DNA of 64,000 nucleotides from Sphingomonas folli (GTDB taxonomy: Bacteria > Pseudomonadota > Alphaproteobacteria > Sphingomonadales > Sphingomonadaceae): assembly GCF_019429525.1 (NCBI RefSeq), contig NZ_JAHXZL010000001.1:310001-374000 (forward strand), read 5' to 3'. Shown here piece after piece: positions 17,365 to 24,750 of the stretch; the first letter of the stretch is position 1; each line of letters starts with the position of its first letter. Made by a program: the position numbers and the translations under genes. Under the pieces are notes generated by a model. It was not told the origin of the DNA and ran no database searches. It saw only the letters and a program-made list of their open reading frames with translations.

Positions 17365-18438
17365 TCACGCCGCGACTGCCTCGCGCTTCGCCGCCATCGC
17401 CTCCCCCAGGTGCGCCTCCAGCTCGGCGGCGCGATACATCGCGGTATGCTCCGCCAGCACGCGCGCACGCCCGGCCGCCCCGATCGCGGCGAGGTCGTCG
17501 CGCGCCAGCATGACCTCCACGTCCTCGGGTGAGTCCGCCAGCACGATCTCGCGCCCCGGCGTCAGCAGCTCGTCGATGCCCTCCCACCGGTCCGACACGA
17601 TCGGCGTGCCGCAGGCGGTCGCCTCGAACAGCCGGACGGAGGGCGACCAGCCCGCCGCGATCATGTCGGCGCGGGTGACGTTGAGCGTGGCGCGGCTCGC
17701 CGAGTAGAAATCGGGGTGGTCGGCGGGGGGCAGATGCTCGATCCGCTCGACGTTGGCGGGCCAGTCGATGTCGTCGGGATATTGCGGCCCGGCGACGACG
17801 AAGCGCATCTCCGGATGACGCCGCGCCGGCTCGAGCAGCAGCCGGTCGAGCGTCGGTTGGCGGTCGGGGCTGTAGGTGCCGAGATAGGAGAGGTCCCACC
17901 GCGTCGCCGCGCCGGTCGGACGATAGCGCTCGGCGTCGACCGAGCAGTAGAGCGCGCGCGCCGCCGGGCTGCCGTAGCGCTGCTCGATCAGCCGCAGCGT
18001 CGGGCCGCCGGTGAAGGAGCAATAGACGTCGTAGCCGGGGATCACCTCGGGCGAGACATAGTCGCACGTGCCGCCTTCGACCTTCGCGAGCGTCACCGGC
18101 GTGTCGATGTCGTAGAAGGCGGTCACGCCGGTCGCCCATTCCTGCACCAGCCGCGCGACCGCGATCCCGTCGGGCACGTAGGAGCCGACCATCACCGCGT
18201 CCGCCTCGGCGATCACCTCGCGCCAGTCGGTCAGCGCCGCGAGCGAGTCATACAGTTCAAGGCGGCAATAATCGGGCGCCGGCTCGTCGCGGTGCGACGC
18301 GTACCAGGGCATGTCGCGCTCGAGGAACAGGATCTGATGCCCGCGCGCGGCATAGGCCTGGAGTAGCGCGCGGAAGGTGGTGGCGTGGCCGTTGCCCCAG
18401 GACGAGCTGAGCGAGAGGCCCAGGACGACGAGCCTCAC
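17365..18438 (-). CDS. CgeB-family glycosyltransferase, paralog 3 (last gene of operon)
   Basis: 357 residues from a GTG at 18438 that overlaps the previous stop in a GTGA. It has a GT-B-like architecture: an N-terminal Rossmann half opening VRLVVLGLSLSSSWGNGHATTF (residues 1-22 in two parts) and a C-terminal nucleotide-sugar half with PSVRLFEATACGTPIVSD and DRWEGIDELLTPG. Such CgeB-like proteins glycosylate surface structures; donor and acceptor are unknown. It shares the S-x-W-x-G-x-A head and the late WEGI motif with the two upstream paralogs, indicating tandem duplication. Confidence 0.8.
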   Translation of the reverse strand: MRLVVLGLSLSSSWGNGHATTFRALLQAYAARGHQILFLERDMPWYASHRDEPAPDYCRLELYDSLAALTDWREVIAEADAVMVGSYVPDGIAVARLVQEWATGVTAFYDIDTPVTLAKVEGGTCDYVSPEVIPGYDVYCSFTGGPTLRLIEQRYGSPAARALYCSVDAERYRPTGAATRWDLSYLGTYSPDRQPTLDRLLLEPARRHPEMRFVVAGPQYPDDIDWPANVERIEHLPPADHPDFYSASRATLNVTRADMIAAGWSPSVRLFEATACGTPIVSDRWEGIDELLTPGREIVLADSPEDVEVMLARDDLAAIGAAGRARVLAEHTAMYRAAELEAHLGEAMAAKREAVAA

Positions 18439-19523
18439 GCCGCCACCCGCTCGCGCGCGGCATGCGCCTTGAACAACGCGTCGACCTGGGCGCCGCGCAG
18501 GTCGTAGGTGTGCTCGGCCAGCACGCGCTCCAGCGCGGCGGCGCCGATCGCGCGCGCGCGCTCGGGGGTGAGCGCGGCGAGATGGTCGGCGACGTCCTGC
18601 CCGTCGCGCGCCACCAGCACCTCGCGGTCGGGCGCGAGGAACAGCTCGATGCCTTCCCACGCGTCGGTGATCAGGCAGGCCGCCGCGCCGGCGGCCTCGA
18701 ACACGCGCGTCGCGGGCGAGAAGCCGACGTGCGCCATCGAGTCACGCGCGACGTTGAGCACCGCGCGCGGTGTGCAGTTGAAGGCGTTGTGCTCGGCGGT
18801 GAAGACATGGCCGCGGTGGCGGACGTTGGCGGGCATGGCCTTGCTGTCCCAGCCGTTGCCGCCGATCAGGAAGCGCTGCTCGGGCAGCGCCGCGGCGGGG
18901 CAGAGGAAGAACTCCTCCACGCGCGCCTCGCGATCGGGCAGGCGGTTGCCGAGGAAGGCGAGGTCGCAGGCGAAGCGCTCGTCCGGCGCGACCGGGTGGT
19001 GGGTGGTGGGATCGAGCGCGTTGTACACGGGGACGCACGCGGCCGCGCCGAAACCGCGATAGGCGTCGACCACGGGCGCACCGCCGCCATAGGTCAGCAC
19101 CATGTCGATCGACGGCAGCGCGGCGCGGACCGGGTGATCGGCGTCGGCGCGCATCTCGTCGAGCGTGGCGGCGGCGTCGACGTCCCAGAAGATGCGCAGC
19201 GCACCGGGCCGCGCCGCCGCGGTGACGCCCTCGAGCAGCTCGCGGTCGAACACGCCGACGCCGTTGGCCTTGACGACGATGTCGGCGTCCGCCGCCTCGG
19301 CGACCACCGCGCGCATCGCCTCGACCGTCGCGGGGTAGACGACCGATCTGGCATAGGGCGGCGGGTCGATGTCGCGGTGCTGCTGGCGCTCGAACGCGTC
19401 GGGCTCGTAGAAGGTGATGTCGTAGCCGCGCTCGGCGAGCGCGCGCAGGATGCCGCGATAATAGGTCGCGGCGCCGTTCCAGTAGGAGGACACCAGGCTG
19501 GAACCGTAGAAAGCGATCTTCAC
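18435..19523 (-). CDS. CgeB-family glycosyltransferase, paralog 2
   Basis: 362 residues with a GTG start at 19523 overlapping the upstream stop. The N-terminal segment KIAFYGSSLVSSYWNGAATY is followed by a first domain to about residue 180. The C-terminal domain holds HVGFSPATRVFEAAGAAAC and DAWEGIELFLAPDREVLVA, the donor-binding signature seen in all three paralogs. No membrane segment is visible. It probably adds a sugar to a cell-surface polysaccharide or protein made with the epimerases at the head of the operon (inference). Confidence 0.8.
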   Translation of the reverse strand: MKIAFYGSSLVSSYWNGAATYYRGILRALAERGYDITFYEPDAFERQQHRDIDPPPYARSVVYPATVEAMRAVVAEAADADIVVKANGVGVFDRELLEGVTAAARPGALRIFWDVDAAATLDEMRADADHPVRAALPSIDMVLTYGGGAPVVDAYRGFGAAACVPVYNALDPTTHHPVAPDERFACDLAFLGNRLPDREARVEEFFLCPAAALPEQRFLIGGNGWDSKAMPANVRHRGHVFTAEHNAFNCTPRAVLNVARDSMAHVGFSPATRVFEAAGAAACLITDAWEGIELFLAPDREVLVARDGQDVADHLAALTPERARAIGAAALERVLAEHTYDLRGAQVDALFKAHAARERVAA

Positions 19524-20635
19524 GCGGCGGTGCTCCGGGCAGCGGAAAGGGAAGGGGCGTCGAGCGTCGCGAGGATGGCGAGCAGCTCGTCGACGCGGTG
19601 CGCGCAGGTGTGGCGCGCCAGGATCGTCTCGAGGCCAGAGCGCGCCAGCGCGGCGCGCATGTCGCCGTCGTCGCGCAGCGCGACGAGCGCGGCGGTCATC
19701 GCGGCGCGGTCGGCGGCGAACAGGAAGTCCTCGCCCGGGCGGAACAGATGCTCGGCATCGTCCCAGGGCGCCGAGACGAGCGGGATGCCGCAGGCGAGCG
19801 CCTCGAACACGCGGATCGTCGGGATGCCGGGCAGGATCGTGGTATAGTAGCGGCGCGGCACGTGCACCGTCGCCAGCGCGCGCGCGAAGATCGCGGGCGC
19901 GGCGGCGTTGGGCGCCCAGCCGTGATAGCGTGCGCCGTAGCGCGCCAGCATCGCCTTGCCCTCGTCGGGGTAGCGGACGCCGTAGATGTCGAGCGGCAGC
20001 CCGGCGTCGCGCGCGGGAGCGAGCAGGAAGTTCTCGATCTCGGCGGTGCGCTCGCCGTCGCCCCAGTTGCCGATCCACACCAGACCGGCGCGCTCGCCCT
20101 CGACCGGGAAGAAGCGGCGCGTGTCCGCCGCCTCGTGCCAGGTCCAGACGCGCTCGCCCCAGCCCCAACCACGATAGACGTGAGACAGCGCCTCGCCGAA
20201 CGCGAGTACCCCGTCGTAGCCAGAGAGGTCGTAGGCGCGCATCTCCTCGGGCGCGCTGACCGCGCGGTGGTGCGTATCGTGGAACAGCAGGGTGAAGCGC
20301 GCGCCGGTTTTACGGAGCGCGCCGAGCGCCGCGACCAGGGCGTAGTCGTTCCACTCGTGGACGATCACGACGTCGGCGCCGTCGACCAGCGCGGCGGGAT
20401 CCATGTCGGCGGCGTAGCGCGACGAGGACAGCTCCGGATAGGCGGTGCGATAGGCCGAGAGCGCCGCCTCGCCATGGTCGCCGACCAGATTGGCGCGGCT
20501 CCAGCTGTCCGCGGGCTCGTGGACGCGGACGTCGTGCCCGCGCGCGATCAGCTCGGAGAGGACGCCGCGCAGGAAGTGCGCGTTGCCGTGGTTCCAGCAG
20601 GAGTCGAGGCTGTGGGTGAGATAGACGATCCTCAT
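19520..20635 (-). CDS. CgeB-family glycosyltransferase, paralog 1
   Basis: 371 residues from the ATG at 20635, which overlaps the GT4 stop in an ATGA. The head is RIVYLTHSLDSCWNHGNAHF, similar to the other two paralogs. A His-rich stretch LLFHDTHHRAVS lies near residue 120. The C-terminal half has PGIPTIRVFEALACGIPLVS and PWDDAEHLFRPGEDFL, matching the donor-binding region of GT-B enzymes. Cytoplasmic. Substrate unknown. Confidence 0.8.
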   Translation of the reverse strand: MRIVYLTHSLDSCWNHGNAHFLRGVLSELIARGHDVRVHEPADSWSRANLVGDHGEAALSAYRTAYPELSSSRYAADMDPAALVDGADVVIVHEWNDYALVAALGALRKTGARFTLLFHDTHHRAVSAPEEMRAYDLSGYDGVLAFGEALSHVYRGWGWGERVWTWHEAADTRRFFPVEGERAGLVWIGNWGDGERTAEIENFLLAPARDAGLPLDIYGVRYPDEGKAMLARYGARYHGWAPNAAAPAIFARALATVHVPRRYYTTILPGIPTIRVFEALACGIPLVSAPWDDAEHLFRPGEDFLFAADRAAMTAALVALRDDGDMRAALARSGLETILARHTCAHRVDELLAILATLDAPSLSAARSTAA

Positions 20636-21717
20636 GCCGCGACCTTGGTGCCGCCGTCGAGCAGCCGGTCGTACAGGGTCGCCATGGCGCGGCGATTGCG
20701 CTCGGGCGTGTAGGTCAGCGCGCGGCGCCGCGCGAGCGCGCCGCGCGCGACCCGCAGCGGCACGTCGCCGACCAACTGCTCGATCGCCGCGGCGAAGCCG
20801 AGTGAGTCGTGGGCGGGGACGAAGGTGGCGACGCCCTCCCACAGTTCGCGGAAGGTCGGGATGTCGGAGAGTACCAGTGGGCAGCCCGCCAGCGCCGCCT
20901 CCAGTACCGCCAGGCCGAACGGCTCGTACACCGCGGCGGACGCGAACACCGGGCGTGCCGAGAGGCAACCCGCGATCACCGCGTCGCCGACATGGCCTAA
21001 CAGGTGGAGATGCTCGACGCGAACCTGCTCGCCGTGCGGGCCCGTCGTCGCCCCCGCGGCCTTGAACGGGACGCCGAGGCGCGCCGCGGCGCGGTCGAGC
21101 GTGGCGACGTTCTTGCCGCGGTCCCAGAGCCGGCCCGCGGTGAAGGCGAAGTCGTGCATCGGGCCGCCGGCGGGCGGCAGCGAACGCCCGTTGTGGATCG
21201 CCAGCGGGATCGGCGACTTGGGGTAGAGTCGGAAGACGGTCGCGGCGAGCGCGGTGCTCGGCGCCACGACGGCGCCGGCACGCGCCAGCCCGCGCGCGAC
21301 CAGATCGGTCTGCCAGCGCAGCGAGGCTGGCAACGGCCCGTGGCCGGCCGCCTCCCACCAGCTCGCGACGCAGCTGTGCACCACCGCCACGACCGGCACG
21401 GCGAAGCTCGCCACGCCGAGAGCCGGCTGGTTGAGCTGGACGAGGTCGGCGCCGCGCTCGCCCGCCAGTCGCGCCACCGCCTCGGCGGCGGCGGTGACCT
21501 CGCGCGCGTCGACGGCGAGCCAGTCGAGCGGCAGGCCGGTCTCGACGAGCGTGACGCCGGCCTCGTCGGCCTCCACGCGCTGCGCGGGCGATGCCGGCGG
21601 CCCGAGCAGCGCGAGATCGACCCCCCAGCCGTCGCGCACCAGGCCGCGCGCGAGGTCGATCGCATATTGCCACACGCCGCCGACCGCGTCCGCGGTCATC
21701 AGCAACCGTCGCGTCAC
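20632..21717 (-). CDS. GT4-type glycosyltransferase
   Basis: 361 residues from a GTG at 21717. The N-terminal half opens RRLLMTADAVGGVWQYAIDL, typical of GT4 enzymes. The C-terminal half has FAFTAGRLWDRGKNVATLD, then the retaining-glycosyltransferase E-x7-E region in AAVYEPFGLAVLEAALAGCP. A retaining nucleotide-sugar transferase is predicted. It overlaps both neighbours by 4 bases and sits between the epimerases and the CgeB trio. Confidence 0.85.
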   Translation of the reverse strand: MTRRLLMTADAVGGVWQYAIDLARGLVRDGWGVDLALLGPPASPAQRVEADEAGVTLVETGLPLDWLAVDAREVTAAAEAVARLAGERGADLVQLNQPALGVASFAVPVVAVVHSCVASWWEAAGHGPLPASLRWQTDLVARGLARAGAVVAPSTALAATVFRLYPKSPIPLAIHNGRSLPPAGGPMHDFAFTAGRLWDRGKNVATLDRAAARLGVPFKAAGATTGPHGEQVRVEHLHLLGHVGDAVIAGCLSARPVFASAAVYEPFGLAVLEAALAGCPLVLSDIPTFRELWEGVATFVPAHDSLGFAAAIEQLVGDVPLRVARGALARRRALTYTPERNRRAMATLYDRLLDGGTKVAA

Positions 21718-22775
21718 GCCGCGACCTCGATCCGCGCGGCGCCCGCGCCGCTCTCGTCGCGCTGTGCCCGGAGCCAGTCGGCCAGCGCCGCGACCCCGTC
21801 GCGCCAGTCGCGGCGCGCCGGCAGGTCGAGCGCGGCGATGGCGGCGCGCGCGTCGGCGACGAAATAGCGCTGGTCGCCCGCGCGCCAGTCGGACAGGCGG
21901 AGATCGACCGGGCGTCCGATCAGCGCGGCGATATGGTCGAGCAGCCGGCGCAGGCTGACCGCGTTGGCCGGCCCGCCGCCGAGATTGAAGGCGCGCCCCG
22001 CCACCTCGTCGATGCGCTGCCACGCCGCGACATAGGCCTCCACCGCGTCGCGCACGTCGAGGATGTCGCGCACCTGATGGCCGTCGCCGTAGAGCGTGAT
22101 CGGCTCGCCCGCGAGCGCGCGGATCAGGAAATGCGCGACCCAGCCCTGGTCCTCGGTGCCCATCTGCCGCTGGCCGTAGATGCAGCTCATCCGGAAGACG
22201 CAGGTCTTCAGCCCGAAGCTGCGCGCGTAATCGAGGACATATTGGTCCGCCGCGCCCTTCGACACGCCGTAGGGCGTGTGGAAGTCGAGCGCGCGCGCCT
22301 CGCCGATGCCGTGCGCGCGCACGTCGGGGTCGGTAGGCACATAGGCGCGGTCCTCGAGCTGGAAGTCGAGGTCGGCGAGGTCGCCGTACACCTTGTTGGT
22401 CGAGGCGAAGATCAGCGGCACGTGCGGCGCGCGCGTGCGCAGCGCCTCCAGCAGCTGGAAGGTGGCGGTGATGTTGGTGGAGAAATCGTCGGCCGGATCG
22501 TCGAGGCTGGTGGTCACCGCCACCTGCGCCGCGAGATGGAAGACGGCGCGCGACCGCGCCACCTCCTCGGCGAGGCGCGCGGCGTCGCGCACGTCGGCAC
22601 GGACGAAACGGATCCGCTGGCCGTGGCGCTCCTGCAGCCAGGCCAGGTTGCGCTCGACCCCGGCGCGCGCGAGCGCGTCGTAGACGGTGACCTCATGCCC
22701 TTCGGAGGCGAGCCGGTCGACGAGGTTGGACCCGATGAAGCCGGCCCCGCCGGTGACGAGGATCGGCGCCGTCAT
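21714..22775 (-). CDS. NAD-dependent epimerase, CDP-paratose 2-epimerase-like
   Basis: 353 residues from the ATG at 22775. Extended short-chain dehydrogenase: NAD loop TGGAGFIGSN near residue 7, catalytic YGVSK, and ASTNKVYGD. The run FRMSCIYGQRQMGTEDQGWV is characteristic of the tyvelose-type CDP-paratose 2-epimerase branch, though the true substrate may be another sugar nucleotide. No CDP-glucose pathway genes are in the window. It overlaps the upstream epimerase and downstream GT4 genes by 4 bases each. Confidence 0.82.
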   Translation of the reverse strand: MTAPILVTGGAGFIGSNLVDRLASEGHEVTVYDALARAGVERNLAWLQERHGQRIRFVRADVRDAARLAEEVARSRAVFHLAAQVAVTTSLDDPADDFSTNITATFQLLEALRTRAPHVPLIFASTNKVYGDLADLDFQLEDRAYVPTDPDVRAHGIGEARALDFHTPYGVSKGAADQYVLDYARSFGLKTCVFRMSCIYGQRQMGTEDQGWVAHFLIRALAGEPITLYGDGHQVRDILDVRDAVEAYVAAWQRIDEVAGRAFNLGGGPANAVSLRRLLDHIAALIGRPVDLRLSDWRAGDQRYFVADARAAIAALDLPARRDWRDGVAALADWLRAQRDESGAGAARIEVAA

Positions 22776-23884
22776 GCCACCAGCCCGCGCTTCTCGAGTT
22801 CGGCGCGCATCGTCGCGACCTTGTCGACCGCGGTCTGCTGCGCGACCCACTCGGCCAGTTCGGCGAGACCCTGGGTGAAGTCCTGCGTCGCGGCGAAGCC
22901 GAGCCTGTCGCGCGCCAGCGACGTGTCACAGAAACAATGTCGGATGTCGCCGATCCGCGCCTTGCCGACGATCTCGGGTGTCAGGTCGTTCTTGCCCATC
23001 GCGCGCGCCAGTTCGGTGGCGACCTCGGTGACCGAGCGGTCGTGGCCCGAGCCGATGTTGAACGTCCCGCCCACCGCCTGCGGCAGCACCAAGGCGTCGG
23101 CGAAGGCGCGCGCCACGTCGGAGACGTGGACGAAGTCGCGGCGCTGCTCGCCGTCCTCGAAGATCATCGGCTTCTGCCCGTTGAGCAGCCGCGAGGCGAA
23201 GATCGCGAGCACGCCGGTGTACGGGTTGGAGAGCGCCTGGCCCGGGCCGTAGACGTTGAACAGCCGCAGGCACACGCCCTCGATGCCGTAGGGCGCGGCC
23301 ATGATGTGCGTGGTGCGCTCCTGGACGTATTTGTTGAGCGCGTAGATCGAGGCGAGGTTGGGCTGCTTCCACTCGGGGGTGGCCACCGGAGCGAGCGGGC
23401 GGCCCTGCGCGTCGACGGGCTCCCAGTTGCTGAGCCCGTCGCGCAGCCCCTTGCGCTCGGCGTCCTGGACGAGCGCGCCGTCTGCGTCGCGGTACAGCCC
23501 CTCGCCGTAGATCGACATCGACGAGGCGGTGACGACGCGGCGCACCGGCTTGTCGATGAGCTTCTCGAACAGCACCGCGGTGCCGACGTCGTTGGTGGAG
23601 GTGTAGCGCTCGACCTCGTACATCGACTGGCCGACGCCCACCTCGGCGGCGAGATGGATGACGCTGTCGACGCCGTCGAGTGCCTTGGTGACGACGTCGC
23701 CGTTGCGCACGTCGCCGCGGATCAGCTCGACGTCATCGTTGAGGAGGGGAGGGCGCTCGACGTCGCCGTGCACCTGCTCGATCAGGCTGTCGAGCACGCG
23801 CACCTTGTTGCCGCGCGCGAGCAGCTCGTCGGCGACGAAGCGCCCGATGAAGCCGGCGCCGCCGGTGATGAGAACCGTTTCCAT
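22772..23884 (-). CDS. NAD-dependent sugar-nucleotide epimerase/dehydratase
   Basis: 370 residues. The ATG at 23884 is preferred because GGGAGG lies 6 bases before it; a GTG two codons upstream is possible. NAD loop is ITGGAGFIGRF, with ASSMSIYGEG for the catalytic Ser/Thr region and YALNKYVQE for the YxxxK pair. It also shows RLFNVYGPGQ and GEQRRDFVHV, typical of UDP-glucose 4-epimerase relatives. It heads the six-gene operon and probably supplies its activated sugar. The promoter region is shared with the divergent histidine phosphatase. Confidence 0.85.
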   Translation of the reverse strand: METVLITGGAGFIGRFVADELLARGNKVRVLDSLIEQVHGDVERPPLLNDDVELIRGDVRNGDVVTKALDGVDSVIHLAAEVGVGQSMYEVERYTSTNDVGTAVLFEKLIDKPVRRVVTASSMSIYGEGLYRDADGALVQDAERKGLRDGLSNWEPVDAQGRPLAPVATPEWKQPNLASIYALNKYVQERTTHIMAAPYGIEGVCLRLFNVYGPGQALSNPYTGVLAIFASRLLNGQKPMIFEDGEQRRDFVHVSDVARAFADALVLPQAVGGTFNIGSGHDRSVTEVATELARAMGKNDLTPEIVGKARIGDIRHCFCDTSLARDRLGFAATQDFTQGLAELAEWVAQQTAVDKVATMRAELEKRGLVA

Positions 23885-23980
23885 ATCCACCCTCCCGCTC
23901 GTCCGACCGATCGGGCCGCCCCGGGCCGATTGATCGGGATCAACGACAAGCGGCCACGTTGCCGCTTGGTTACAGGAAGA

Positions 23981-24008
23981 GGAACATCTTCTACTTAGCT
24001 TGGTTCCC
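23981..24008. promoter_or_regulatory. Symmetric GGAAC-N16-GTT element in a divergent promoter region
   Basis: On plus, GGAAC is followed 16 bases later by GGTT. On minus, GGAAC is followed 16 bases later by TGTT. This resembles the EcfG general-stress promoter of alphaproteobacteria (GGAAC-N16/17-CGTT), but the -10 part is off by one base on each strand. It lies between the epimerase operon and the histidine phosphatase. Tentative. Confidence 0.3.
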
Positions 24009-24068
24009 TAACTTATTGCGCAGCCGGAATTTTCTCGCGATGGGCGTGAGTCGTGCTAGGGGCGCGGC

Positions 24069-24665
24069 ATGACACGGGTCCTGCTGCTCGCCCGCCACGG
24101 CACCCACGCCGAGGTCGGCCACGTGCTCAGCGGCCGGTCGGAGATCGCGCTGAGCGAGAGGGGGCGTGAGGAGGCGGCGGCGCTCGCGCGTCATCTCGCC
24201 TCCGTCGAGCTCCGAGCGATCTACGCCAGTCCGCGCCGTCGCACCGTCGAGACCGCCGCGGCGGTGGCGGGGCCGCGCGGGATCGTGGTCGACGCCCCGG
24301 CACTCGACGAGATCGATTTCGGCGCCTTCGCCGGACGTGACTTCGCCGCACTGGCGAACGATCGCGACTGGCAGCGCTGGAACGCGGAGCGCGGCAGCGC
24401 GCGCTGCCCCGGCGGCGAGACGATGGGCGAGGCGGTGGGGCGCGCGGTCGGTTTCCTGACCCGGCTGGGCGAGGGGACGACGCTGTGCGTCACCCACTGC
24501 GATATCATCCGCGGCGTAGTGGCCCATTGGCTCGGCCTAGGGTTCGAGCGGATGTTCCAGCTCGGCTGCGATCCCGGCGCGGTGACGACGCTGGCGCTCG
24601 ACGACCGCGGCGGCGCGACGCTGGTCGCGCTCAACGAGCGGCCGCGAAAGCGTCCCGTCCGCTGA
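24069..24665 (+). CDS. Histidine phosphatase family protein
   Basis: 198 residues. The catalytic RHG motif is LARHGTHAE near residue 8; the second histidine is in LCVTHCDIIRG near 142, and the acidic residue in LDEIDFGAFAG near 80. This is the phosphoglycerate-mutase-like branch, cytosolic, acting on small phosphates. It is divergent from the glycan operon, which may hint at a sugar-phosphate substrate, but that is inference. Alpha-ribazole phosphatase (CobC) is an alternative reading, with no cobalamin genes nearby. Confidence 0.85.
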   Translation: MTRVLLLARHGTHAEVGHVLSGRSEIALSERGREEAAALARHLASVELRAIYASPRRRTVETAAAVAGPRGIVVDAPALDEIDFGAFAGRDFAALANDRDWQRWNAERGSARCPGGETMGEAVGRAVGFLTRLGEGTTLCVTHCDIIRGVVAHWLGLGFERMFQLGCDPGAVTTLALDDRGGATLVALNERPRKRPVR

Positions 24666-24673
24666 TCTGATCC

Positions 24674-24704
24674 GTGCTCCGGCGCACTCCTGCTCTCGCA
24701 GGAG
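24674..24704. terminator. Hairpin between convergent genes
   Basis: CTCCTGC-TCTC-GCAGGAG (24687-24704) is a perfect 7-bp stem within a longer imperfect inverted repeat beginning CCGTGCTCC. It lies between the histidine phosphatase and the TonB receptor 3' ends. Confidence 0.45.
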
Positions 24705-24750
24705 CACGCCGGCGGTGCGCACCCGCTCGATCAGAGCGGCGCTGCTCGGC

